Below, in pieces: positions 1 to 6,002 of a stretch of DNA of 7,935 bases. The notes under the pieces were generated by a model. The model was not told the origin of the DNA and did not search any database. It saw nothing but the letters and a program-made list of their open reading frames with translations. Every line of letters starts with the position of its first letter. Positions within the stretch are counted from its first letter, which is position 1. The stretch is from Clostridia bacterium (GTDB taxonomy: Bacteria > Bacillota > Clostridia > Oscillospirales > CAG-272), in the NCBI GenBank assembly GCA_017416885.1, contig JAFQAM010000209.1, forward strand, positions 1 to 7,935, read 5' to 3'. Made by a program: the position numbers and the translations under genes.

Positions 1-2
1 GA

Positions 3-542
3 CAGCTATTTATAGATTTATGGCTGGGAGAAGCGTATAGGGATGCATATTTAGGAGTGCTTTTGGTTATTATTCCTGGAATGTTTTATAACTCAATGCA
101 AATAGCAAGCACCACATTGATCGTTAGAGATAAAGCTCATGTTTCTGCTATTGTTAATGCAGTGGTTGGTGTAGTAAATATTATCTTATCATTTGTTTTG
201 TCTTATAAACTGGGTATGATAGGGTCTTGCATTTCTATTTTTATTGCATATACATTAAGGGCTATACTATATATAATTTTGTTCAAGAAAACATTAAAGC
301 TAAATATGTGGATGTTTATAAAGGAATGTTATATCAAAACAGGAATTCCGGTGGTTGTGTCCTTAGCGGCAGGATATATAATAAAGCACTTTTTAAATGG
401 AACCTCTTGGTTTGCGTTTTTTATAAATGGAGCGCTAATTGTGCTTGCATATATTACACTAATTGCCATTCTTGGGACAAGCAGGCAAGAGAAAAAAACA
501 GTAATTAAAAAAATAAAAGGCTTTTTAAAAATAAAAAAGTAA
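3..542 (+). CDS. Wzx-type polysaccharide flippase (oligosaccharide-lipid translocase), C-terminal part
   Basis: The 5' end lies outside the window: the frame is open from base 3, and 179 residues plus a TAA stop are visible. A GTG at 57 is only an internal codon, because good protein sequence (LWLGEAYRDAY) precedes it. The visible part is strongly hydrophobic, with about five or six membrane segments, for example LLVIIPGMF, VSAIVNAVVGVVNIILSFVLS, MIGSCISIFIAYTLRAILYI, GIPVVVSLAAGYI and ALIVLAYITLIAIL, and a lysine-rich cytoplasmic tail (KKTVIKKIKGFLKIKK). The LWLGE...A...L motif followed by a helix-rich C-terminus is typical of Wzx/RfbX-like members of the MOP flippase superfamily, which move undecaprenyl-linked repeat units across the membrane. 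It is the first visible gene of the operon and ends 11 nt before capE. It is more AT-rich than the genes after it (one 60-base line, 241-300, has 14 G/C). A related MOP-superfamily exporter is possible but less likely in this context. Confidence 0.85.
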   Translation, partial: QLFIDLWLGEAYRDAYLGVLLVIIPGMFYNSMQIASTTLIVRDKAHVSAIVNAVVGVVNIILSFVLSYKLGMIGSCISIFIAYTLRAILYIILFKKTLKLNMWMFIKECYIKTGIPVVVSLAAGYIIKHFLNGTSWFAFFINGALIVLAYITLIAILGTSRQEKKTVIKKIKGFLKIKK

Positions 543-553
543 AGAGGTATAAA

Positions 554-1609
554 ATGGAACAATCAATTTTTGCAGGAAAAACACTTATGATTACCGGTGG
601 TACAGGCTCATTCGGTAATGCGGTGCTTAACAGATTTTTAAAGACAGATATTGGAGAAATCAGAGTTTTCTCCCGTGACGAGAAAAAGCAAGACGATATG
701 CGCCACGAATTTCAGGCAAAAATGCCCGAGGTGGCGGAAAAAATCAAATTTTATATTGGCGATGTAAGAGACCTTGCGAGCGTTAAAAACGCAATGCACG
801 GTGTTGACTACATATTCCACGCAGCAGCATTAAAGCAAGTTCCTTCCTGTGAGTTTTTCCCTATGGAAGCAGTAAAAACAAATGTTATCGGTACAGATAA
901 TGTACTTACCGCCGCTATCGACGAGGGCGTAAAAACAGTTATATGCTTATCAACCGATAAGGCTGCATATCCTGTAAATGCTATGGGAACATCGAAGGCA
1001 ATGATGGAAAAGGTTATCGTTGCAAAATCAAGAACAGTTGACCCAAATAAGACAAAAATTTGTTGCACTCGCTACGGCAATGTTATGTGCTCTCGCGGCT
1101 CAGTTATTCCACTTTGGATTGACCAAATCCGCCAAGGTAAGCCAATTACCGTAACAGATCCAACAATGACACGCTTTATTATGTCACTTGACGAAGCGGT
1201 TGATCTTGTTTTATTCGCATTTGAGCACGGAACGAGCGGAGATATTCTTGTGCAAAAAGCACCTGCTTGCACAATTGAAACACAAGCTCAGGCTGTTATT
1301 GAGCTTTTTGACAAGGAAAAGAAGAGCGAAATTAAGGTTATCGGTATCCGTCACGGCGAAAAGATGTACGAAACACTTTTAACAAACGAGGAATGCGCCA
1401 ATGCAATTGATATGGGCAACTTCTACCGTGTGCCTTGCGATAAGCGCGGACTTAACTACGACAAATATTTTAAAGACGGTGACACAGAAAGAAACACATT
1501 AACCGAATTTAACTCACATAATACAGAGCTTCTTGATGTAGCGCAGGTAAAGGAAAAGCTTCTTTCTCTTGCATATATCAGAGAAGAATTATCAAAGGAT
1601 GAAAAATAA
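554..1609 (+). CDS. capE: UDP-N-acetylglucosamine 4,6-dehydratase / 5-epimerase (CapE/FnlA/WbjB family)
   Basis: This is the first enzyme of UDP-L-FucNAc synthesis. It removes water from UDP-GlcNAc across C4-C6 and inverts C5, giving a UDP-2-acetamido-2,6-dideoxy-L-arabino-4-hexulose. The 351 residues match the usual family length of about 340-350. The NAD(P)-binding motif TGGTGSFG is at residues 14-21, FSRDEKKQ at 39-46, GDVRD at 69-73 and HAAALKQVP at 89-97. The active-site region STDKAAYPVNAMGTSKAMMEK (133-153) carries Met144-x3-Lys148 instead of the SDR Tyr-x3-Lys. That substitution is known for the CapE branch and separates it from FlaA1/PseB. RYGNVMCSRGSVIPLW and IRHGEKMYETLL are further family blocks. 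The start ATG is preceded by AGAGGT at about 543-548. The stop overlaps the next start (TAATG), indicating translational coupling. The capF and capG neighbours support the assignment. Confidence 0.95.
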   Translation: MEQSIFAGKTLMITGGTGSFGNAVLNRFLKTDIGEIRVFSRDEKKQDDMRHEFQAKMPEVAEKIKFYIGDVRDLASVKNAMHGVDYIFHAAALKQVPSCEFFPMEAVKTNVIGTDNVLTAAIDEGVKTVICLSTDKAAYPVNAMGTSKAMMEKVIVAKSRTVDPNKTKICCTRYGNVMCSRGSVIPLWIDQIRQGKPITVTDPTMTRFIMSLDEAVDLVLFAFEHGTSGDILVQKAPACTIETQAQAVIELFDKEKKSEIKVIGIRHGEKMYETLLTNEECANAIDMGNFYRVPCDKRGLNYDKYFKDGDTERNTLTEFNSHNTELLDVAQVKEKLLSLAYIREELSKDEK

Positions 1610-2790
1610 TGCTATCAAGCTTTGAACAAGGTATTATTACCTTATTAAATAACGCACTAAAAGGCGAAAATCAACCACTCCCCGAGGATTTTGACTATTC
1701 AAAGGTGTACGCATTTGGCATCAAGCATCAAATTTTGCCTTTGCTATATTACGGCGGAGCAAGTAATCCGCAATTTTTAGCAAGCGATAACGGAAATCAA
1801 ATGCTTTTTGCCACAATGCAGTTAACTGCACTGAGCGAAAATCAGCTTATGGAAATTGACCGCATCTGCGAAGCATTTGATGAAAACAAAATAGAATACT
1901 TAAAGCTAAAGGGCTCAATCATAAAAAGACTCTATCCTCAACACGAAATGCGTGTAATGAGTGATGCGGACATTCTAATCCGTGAAAAGCAAATGGATAA
2001 GCTTGAAAAGCTTTTACCAACACTTGGCTTAACATTTGAGTGCGCAAGCGACCACGAATGGATATGGAAAAGCGATGTGATGCCATTTGAGCTACACAAA
2101 AGAATAGTTGCGTCATATCAAAAGGATTTTTATGATTTCTTTGGTAACGGCTGGAAGCTTGCCAAGAGAAAAGACGAGAACACAAGCGAATATGTAATGA
2201 GCTTGGAGGATGAGTTTATATACCTCTTTACACATCTTGCTAAGCATTACAGAGATGCGGGAATTGGCATAAAGCATCTAACAGATATCTATTTATTTTT
2301 GAAAGCATATCCTGATCTTGATATGGATTATATTCACACATCCCTGAACCAAATGCATCTTTTAGAGTTTTATAACAATATTAAAAAAACCTTAGATGTG
2401 TGGTTTAATGGCGCAGAATGTGATGAAATTCCTAAGTTTATCACTGCTAAGATTTTTGATGACGGCGTTTATGGAAATCTTGTAAATGCACTTAAGGCAG
2501 ATGCACTTAAATTTTCAAAAGGAACAGATGAAAAGGGCGCAAAGCGCAAGAAAAAGCTTTATCTCATATTTTTGCCATACAACAGAATGTGCGCCATATT
2601 CCCGATTTTACATAAAGCGCCGATTTTGTTGCCTTTTATGTGGATTTGGCGTATAATACGCACTCTGCTGTTTAAACGAAAAAGCATAGGAAAGCTGAAC
2701 AGTGAAGTGGCAGGGTACTCGCAAGAAACTATTGACGAATATCGGGTAGAGCTTAACTATGTAGGCTTAGATTATAACTTTGAGGTGTAA
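1609..2790 (+). CDS. Nucleotidyltransferase-fold family protein (NTP_transf_5-like) within the L-FucNAc operon
   Basis: This 393-residue protein belongs, by motif, to the uncharacterised nucleotidyltransferase family often annotated NTP_transf_5 (PF14907). Visible signatures are YLKLKGS at 97-103, then HEMRVMSDADILI at 112-124, which supplies R115 and the metal-binding pair D119/D121 of the nucleotidyltransferase fold, and FELHKR at 160-165. The N-terminal 90 residues look helical. Near the C-terminus a basic and hydrophobic stretch (about 315-355, including APILLPFMWIWRIIRTLLF) could associate with the membrane; there is no signal peptide. Substrate and reaction are unknown. Such proteins recur in polysaccharide clusters, but it is not one of the three established UDP-L-FucNAc enzymes. 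It starts inside the capE stop codon (AAAGGATG serves as the ribosome site) and its stop lies 1 nt before capF, so it is deeply embedded in the operon. Fold confidence is good; role confidence is low. Confidence 0.75.
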   Translation: MLSSFEQGIITLLNNALKGENQPLPEDFDYSKVYAFGIKHQILPLLYYGGASNPQFLASDNGNQMLFATMQLTALSENQLMEIDRICEAFDENKIEYLKLKGSIIKRLYPQHEMRVMSDADILIREKQMDKLEKLLPTLGLTFECASDHEWIWKSDVMPFELHKRIVASYQKDFYDFFGNGWKLAKRKDENTSEYVMSLEDEFIYLFTHLAKHYRDAGIGIKHLTDIYLFLKAYPDLDMDYIHTSLNQMHLLEFYNNIKKTLDVWFNGAECDEIPKFITAKIFDDGVYGNLVNALKADALKFSKGTDEKGAKRKKKLYLIFLPYNRMCAIFPILHKAPILLPFMWIWRIIRTLLFKRKSIGKLNSEVAGYSQETIDEYRVELNYVGLDYNFEV

Positions 2791-2791
2791 A

Positions 2792-3988
2792 ATGAACATA
2801 CTAGTAACAGGCGCACAGGGCTTTGTTGGTAAAAATCTCTGTGAAGCCTTAAAATGCATAAGAGATAACAAGGACAGAACAAGAAATATTATAATCGACG
2901 AAATTTACGAATACGATATAAACACCCCCGAGGAGTATCTTGATTTGTATGCTTCCAAGGCTGATTTTGTATTTAATCTTGCAGGCGTAAACAGACCAAA
3001 GGACCAAAAGGAATTTATGGAGGGTAATTTTGGATTTGCTTCCAAATTGCTTGATAGCCTGAAAAAGCACGAAAATAAATGCCCTGTAATGATTTCATCA
3101 TCTATTCAAGCCACACTTATCGGCAGATATGCAGAATCAGACTACGGAAAAAGCAAGCTTGCGGGCGAGGAGCTGATGTTCAAATACGGCGAGGAAACAG
3201 GCACCAAGGTGCTTGTATATCGCTTCCCAAATCTGTTTGGCAAGTGGTGCCGACCTAACTATAACAGTGCCGTTGCTACATTCTGTAACAATATCGCATC
3301 CGACCTTCCAATACAGGTAAATGACCGAAGCGTACAGCTTGAGCTACTCTATATTGATGATTTAGTTGACGAAATGCTAAACGCATTAGAGGGGAATGAA
3401 AGTCGCTGCTCATATGATGGCTTGAATCCAATTTTTGAAGAAAACGGACGATACTGTGTCGCTAAAACCACACATAAGGTAACACTTGGAGAAATAGTTG
3501 ACCTTCTTTATGAGTTCAAAAATCAGCCAAAAACCTTAGTGCTTCCCGAAATCCCTAAAAACTCATTTGCCAAAAAGCTTTACTCTACATATTTATCCTA
3601 TTTACCAAAGGAAAGCGTATCATTTCTACTAAAGATGAACATAGACCAAAGAGGAAGCTTTACCGAGCTGATAAAAACAAAAAACTGCGGACAAGTGTCT
3701 GTGAATATATCAAAGCCGGGCATTACAAAGGGACAGCATTGGCACCACACAAAGTGGGAATTTTTCATTGTTGTAAGCGGCCACGGACTTATCCAAATGC
3801 GTAAAATCGGCACTGAGGATGTGCTTAATTTTGAGGTAAGCGGTGATAAAATCGAAGCAATCCATATGCTTCCCGGTTACACACATAACATTATCAACCT
3901 ATCCGAAACAGATGACCTTGTGACCGTAATGTACGCAAATGAGGAATTTGATCCCAATAAACCGGATACATTCTTTGAAACAGTTTAG
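2792..3988 (+). CDS. capF: Bifunctional UDP-6-deoxy-L-hexulose C3-epimerase / C4-reductase (CapF/FnlB/WbjC family)
   Basis: This is the second enzyme of UDP-L-FucNAc synthesis. In this family the C-terminal cupin domain epimerises C3 of the CapE product and the N-terminal SDR domain reduces C4 with NADPH, giving UDP-2-acetamido-2,6-dideoxy-L-talose. The 398 residues show the nucleotide-binding motif TGAQGFVG at 6-13, FNLAGVNRP at 61-69, Ser102-104 and Tyr118-x3-Lys122 (YGKSK) in the SDR part. The cupin part starts near MNIDQRGSFTELIKT (282-296) and has H316, H318, H319 and E323 (GQHWHHTKWEFF) and H365 (PGYTHN) as likely metal ligands. It ends with the family's NEEFDPNKPDTFFETV. I chose ATG 2792 over the in-frame TTG at 2780 because GAGGTG (2782-2787) is a properly placed ribosome site and the Rossmann strand MNILVTG begins there. 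Length is slightly above the roughly 370 residues common in the family. Confidence 0.95.
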   Translation: MNILVTGAQGFVGKNLCEALKCIRDNKDRTRNIIIDEIYEYDINTPEEYLDLYASKADFVFNLAGVNRPKDQKEFMEGNFGFASKLLDSLKKHENKCPVMISSSIQATLIGRYAESDYGKSKLAGEELMFKYGEETGTKVLVYRFPNLFGKWCRPNYNSAVATFCNNIASDLPIQVNDRSVQLELLYIDDLVDEMLNALEGNESRCSYDGLNPIFEENGRYCVAKTTHKVTLGEIVDLLYEFKNQPKTLVLPEIPKNSFAKKLYSTYLSYLPKESVSFLLKMNIDQRGSFTELIKTKNCGQVSVNISKPGITKGQHWHHTKWEFFIVVSGHGLIQMRKIGTEDVLNFEVSGDKIEAIHMLPGYTHNIINLSETDDLVTVMYANEEFDPNKPDTFFETV

Positions 3989-4009
3989 AATACACCAAGG
4001 AGTAGAAGC

Positions 4010-5194
4010 ATGGAAATTAAATTAGATTACTCAGACATTAAATTCAAAAATGACGGCAGATTAAAGCTACTAATAATTGTAGGCACAAGACCTGAGATTA
4101 TTCGTTTATCCGCCGTTATCAATAAGTGCAGAAAGCATTTTGATTGCGTTCTTGCGCATACAGGACAAAACTATGACTACAACCTGAACGGAATATTTTT
4201 CCGCGACCTAAAGCTTGCTGATCCCGAGGTTTATATGGACGCGGTAGGCGATGACCTCGGCGCAACCGTTGGTAATATCATTAATTGCTCATATAAATTA
4301 ATGAATCAAATTAAGCCTGACGCACTATTGATTTTAGGCGATACCAACTCTTGCTTATCCGCAATTGCCGCAAAAAGACTGCATATTCCTATTTTCCATA
4401 TGGAAGCGGGAAACCGTTGCAAGGATGAATGCTTGCCCGAGGAAACCAACAGAAGAATTGTTGATATTATTTCCGATGTTAACTTAGCATACTCTGAGCA
4501 CGCAAGAAAATACCTTCACGAGTGTGGTTTGCCAAAGGAAAGAGTATATGTAACAGGCTCACCTATGGCAGAGGTTTTACATCAGAATCTTGACGAAATT
4601 AAAGCATCAAATGTGCTTGAAAAATTAGGACTTGAAAAGAAAAAATACATTCTTTTATCTGCACATAGAGAGGAAAATATCGACACAGAGAAGAACTTTT
4701 TGTCACTTTTTAACGCAATCAACGCGCTTGCGGAAAAGTACGATATGCCTATTCTTTATTCCTGTCATCCCCGTTCAAGAAAACGCCTTGAAGCATCAGG
4801 CTTTGTCCTTGATAAAAGAGTAATCAGAAACGAGCCTCTCGGCTTCCATGATTACAATAATCTGCAAATGAACGCATATTGCGTAGTGTCCGATAGCGGT
4901 ACGCTTCCCGAGGAAAGCAGCTTCTTTACAAGCGTAGGAAATCCGTTCCCTGCGGTTTGCATAAGAACCTCAACCGAACGCCCCGAAGCGCTTGACAAGG
5001 CTTGCTTCGTGCTTGCAGGCATAGACGAAAAATCACTTTTACAAGCAGTTACCACCGCAGTTGACCTGAACGACAACGGCGATAACGGCATCCCTGTTCC
5101 TGACTATGTGGACGAAAATGTATCTACCAAGGTAGTAAAGATTATTCAGTCTTATACGGGAATTGTAGATAAAATGGTTTGGAGAAAATATTAA
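4010..5194 (+). CDS. capG: UDP-N-acetyl-L-talosamine-type 2-epimerase making UDP-L-FucNAc (CapG/FnlC/WbjD family)
   Basis: This is the third enzyme of the pathway: it inverts C2 of the CapF product to give UDP-N-acetyl-L-fucosamine. It is a 394-residue protein of the non-hydrolysing UDP-GlcNAc 2-epimerase (WecB-like, GT-B fold) family. Visible blocks are IIVGTRPEIIRLSAV (22-36), AHTGQNYDYNLNGIFF (49-64), LGDTNS (109-114, with D111), HMEAGNRC (130-137, with E132), LPEETNRR (142-149), LSAHREEN (216-223, with H219), SCHPRSRKRL (251-260), VSDSGTLPEES (293-303) and RTSTERPEALD (319-329). D111, E132, E144/E145 and H219 correspond to the acid/base and UDP-site residues known for WecB; the exact equivalence is my alignment by eye. 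AAGGAG at 3998-4003 precedes the ATG. It is the last gene of the operon, and a hairpin terminator begins 2 nt after its stop. A plain WecB (ManNAc-forming) role is less likely given capE and capF. Confidence 0.93.
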   Translation: MEIKLDYSDIKFKNDGRLKLLIIVGTRPEIIRLSAVINKCRKHFDCVLAHTGQNYDYNLNGIFFRDLKLADPEVYMDAVGDDLGATVGNIINCSYKLMNQIKPDALLILGDTNSCLSAIAAKRLHIPIFHMEAGNRCKDECLPEETNRRIVDIISDVNLAYSEHARKYLHECGLPKERVYVTGSPMAEVLHQNLDEIKASNVLEKLGLEKKKYILLSAHREENIDTEKNFLSLFNAINALAEKYDMPILYSCHPRSRKRLEASGFVLDKRVIRNEPLGFHDYNNLQMNAYCVVSDSGTLPEESSFFTSVGNPFPAVCIRTSTERPEALDKACFVLAGIDEKSLLQAVTTAVDLNDNGDNGIPVPDYVDENVSTKVVKIIQSYTGIVDKMVWRKY

Positions 5195-5195
5195 T

Positions 5196-5240
5196 AAAAA
5201 TCGCCCCTTCTTTGGTGAACCAAAGATTAGGGCGATTTTT
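5196..5240. terminator. Symmetric hairpin terminator closing the capsule operon
   Basis: A perfect 11-bp outer stem (AAAAATCGCCC at 5196-5206 with GGGCGATTTTT at 5230-5240) encloses a second stem (TCTTTGGT at 5209-5216 with ACCAAAGA at 5219-5226), which can also close on a TGAA tetraloop. The stem ends in T6 on the + strand and in a T-run when read on the other strand, so it can act as an intrinsic terminator in either direction. It begins 2 nt after the capG stop. Confidence 0.9.
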
Positions 5241-5310
5241 TAGTGGTTAGTGGTTGGTGGTTAGTGGTTAGCCGCCAGCCGCCAGCAGTTAGCCGCCAGC
5301 AGTTAGCTCT
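5241..5310. repeat. Heptanucleotide tandem repeat block (left)
   Basis: Ten consecutive 7-base units fill this stretch exactly. The first four are TAGTGGT (three copies) and TGGTGGT. The next five are (T/C)AGCCGC and CAGCAGT types, and the last is TAGCTCT. All but TGGTGGT follow YAGNNNN. Within it a 14-nt unit AGCCGCCAGCAGTT occurs twice in tandem (5277-5290, 5291-5304). It abuts the terminator without a gap. It resembles short tandemly repeated heptamers known from other bacteria, and ORFs that read through it are artefacts. Confidence 0.85.
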
Positions 5311-5311
5311 C

Positions 5312-5380
5312 ATTTTGCGAAGCAAAATATATCGAATTTCGCTTGCGAAATATATCGAATTTGCGAAGCAAATATATCGA
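5312..5380. repeat. Three tandem hairpin-plus-ATATCGA repeat units
   Basis: There are three contiguous units of 24, 23 and 22 nt (5312-5335, 5336-5358, 5359-5380). Each is a small palindrome followed by ATATCGA. The palindromes are ATTTTGC-GAA-GCAAAAT, ATTTCGC-TT-GCGAAAT and ATTTGC-GAA-GCAAAT. The stems stay paired although their sequences differ. This kind of repeat is, to my knowledge, scattered in intergenic regions of gut clostridia. Its function is unknown. Confidence 0.85.
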
Positions 5381-5383
5381 AAT

Positions 5384-5410
5384 GTAGGGGATGGCGTCCT
5401 CGACATCCCG
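5384..5410. repeat. GTAGGGG-type hairpin repeat, copy 1
   Basis: This 27-nt element begins GTAGGGGATG and ends CATCCCG. The stem is GGGATG (5388-5393) with CATCCC (5404-5409), and the loop is 10 nt. It has the same length and layout as the element at 5454-5480. Confidence 0.75.
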
Positions 5411-5453
5411 AAAATGATAGATAATGAATAATGAAAAAGTGCGGCCTTGTCGT

Positions 5454-5480
5454 GTAGGGGAGGGGCTTGTTGTCCTCTCG
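5454..5480. repeat. GTAGGGG-type hairpin repeat, copy 2
   Basis: This 27-nt element begins GTAGGGGAGG and ends CCTCTCG. The stem is GGGAGG (5458-5463) with CCTCTC (5474-5479), including one G-T wobble, around a 10-nt loop. Relative to copy 1, one T-A stem pair is replaced by G-C, with both sides changed. Confidence 0.72.
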
Positions 5481-5483
5481 TGC

Positions 5484-5527
5484 ATATCGAATTTGCAAAG
5501 CAAATATATCGAGTGCGTAGCACATAT
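5484..5527. repeat. Further hairpin-plus-ATATCGA units
   Basis: ATATCGA (5484-5490) is followed by ATTTGC-AAA-GCAAAT (5491-5505) and ATATCGA (5506-5512). Next comes a degenerate unit with stem GTGC-GTA-GCAC (5513-5523) and ATAT. It belongs to the same family as 5312-5380, from which it is separated by the two GTAGGGG hairpins and a spacer. Confidence 0.8.
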
Positions 5528-5548
5528 TAGTGGTTAGCAATTAGCTCA
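5528..5548. repeat. Heptanucleotide repeat block (right)
   Basis: Three 7-base units, TAGTGGT, TAGCAAT and TAGCTCA, repeat the pattern of the left block. Both blocks begin with TAGTGGTTAG and end with TAGCTC plus one base, so together they bracket the hairpin cluster. Confidence 0.65.
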
Positions 5549-5729
5549 ATCGTTTTCAAATTAATTCAAAAAACTCAAATTTATCTTTCGAAATGACACC
5601 AAAGCACCTCGATTTTTGTTTAATTTGTGACAGAAACACCTCTTATGTGAAGACAATGTGAACAAAACTGAAAATGCTGTGAAAAGCGCTTGAATGTTTT
5701 TCCAAAATCAACAATTTTTGCAAAAAGTG
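5549..5729. other. AT-rich intergenic stretch without a recognisable gene
   Basis: I see no coding sequence here. The longest in-frame candidate I found by eye starts at an ATG without a ribosome site and stops after about 22 codons. TGTGA occurs repeatedly (in TTTGTGACAG, TATGTGAAGA, AATGTGAACA and GCTGTGAAAA), but the spacing is irregular, so I do not call a binding-site array. Confidence 0.5.
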
Positions 5730-5738
5730 TGATATATT
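5730..5738 (+). promoter_or_regulatory. Possible extended -10 promoter
   Basis: TGA followed by TATATT matches the extended -10 form TGnTATAAT with one mismatch in the hexamer. No convincing -35 box lies 16-18 bp upstream (TTGCAA at 5718-5723 is too close). If used, transcription would start near 5745, just before the hairpin at 5751-5775. Confidence 0.35.
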
Positions 5739-5750
5739 AATAGTGCAAGA

Positions 5751-5775
5751 GCGTGGTATCCCCATAAAACCACGC
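5751..5775 (+). other. Leader or intergenic hairpin
   Basis: A perfect 7-bp stem, GCGTGGT (5751-5757) with ACCACGC (5769-5775), encloses an 11-nt loop. Downstream, GGCT (5794-5797) can pair with AGCC (5805-5808), while CCAAAAA (5807-5813) can pair with TTTTTGG (5832-5838). These last two pairings share bases 5807-5808, so they compete. It may be a structured leader or a small RNA. It matches no riboswitch class that I recognise. Confidence 0.4.
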
Positions 5776-5867
5776 AAGCTTCAATCCGTATAAGGCTGAA
5801 AAATAGCCAAAAAGATTATTTAAAAATGAGATTTTTGGTGAAATTCAACAATAATCAAAAATCAAAA

Positions 5868-5905
5868 TTTGGCAAAAATCAATTAAATTTGTGCAACCTG
5901 CCAAA
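5868..5905. repeat. Inverted repeat in the upstream control region
   Basis: TTTGGCA (5868-5874) and TGCCAAA (5899-5905) form a 7-bp inverted repeat with 24 nt between the arms. AAAA before and TTTT after can lengthen it with a small bulge. It lies upstream of the main promoter and could be a protein-binding site or simply reflect A/T-rich composition. Confidence 0.35.
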
Positions 5906-5920
5906 AATTTTTCATCCGTC

Positions 5921-5944
5921 GCAACAAAAATTATTTATTGTTGC
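5921..5944. promoter_or_regulatory. Inverted repeat overlapping the -35 box (possible operator)
   Basis: GCAACAA (5921-5927) and TTGTTGC (5938-5944) are perfect 7-bp inverted arms around a 10-nt AT-rich spacer. The right arm covers four of six bases of the -35 hexamer at 5941-5946. That position would suit a repressor acting on the gene at 6003; no regulator is identified. Confidence 0.45.
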
Positions 5945-5969
5945 AAACATCCAATTAAAATGCTATAAT
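5941..5969 (+). promoter_or_regulatory. Sigma-70/SigA-type promoter of the acidic membrane protein gene
   Basis: The -35 box TTGCAA (5941-5946) and -10 box TATAAT (5964-5969) are separated by exactly 17 bp. TGC directly before the -10 box gives an extended -10. The predicted start near 5975-5977 leaves a leader of about 27 nt, which carries AAGGAGGT (5991-5998) before the ATG at 6003. Confidence 0.85.
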
Positions 5970-6002
5970 ATAAAAGTAATGGTTTACTTGAAGGAGGTAA
6001 AT

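Noticed and set aside
554..1609. Assignment of the dehydratase as PseB/FlaA1 (pseudaminic acid pathway)
   Set aside because: The active site has Met-x3-Lys rather than Tyr-x3-Lys, and the following genes are capF and capG rather than pseudaminic acid genes.
2780..2791. TTG start for capF adding four residues
   Set aside because: It would place the start within the preceding gene and use up the GAGGTG ribosome site. ATG 2792 starts directly at the Rossmann strand.
5312..5512. CRISPR array
   Set aside because: Repeat units are only 22-24 nt, contiguous without unique spacers and variable in sequence. No cas genes are present.
5227..5540. Several overlapping open frames on both strands across the repeat region
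   Set aside because: They are translations of the heptamer and hairpin repeats (recurring YICFANSI-like or ISLAKYIEF-like peptides), with no ribosome sites and no protein character.
5740..5838. tracrRNA or known riboswitch suggested by the GCGTGGT hairpin followed by AAGGCTGAAAAATAGCC
   Set aside because: The resemblance to a tracrRNA nexus is superficial: there is no cas9 or repeat array in the window, and no conserved riboswitch core could be matched by eye.
5826..6002. In-frame upstream extension of the acidic protein gene from ATG 5826 (59 extra codons, no stop), also ATG 5979
   Set aside because: Neither ATG has a ribosome site, and the 5826 extension would cover the promoter and operator-like repeat. 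The encoded residues (Asn/Lys/Gln-rich) look like translated AT-rich noncoding DNA. ATG 6003 has AAGGAGGT at ideal spacing.
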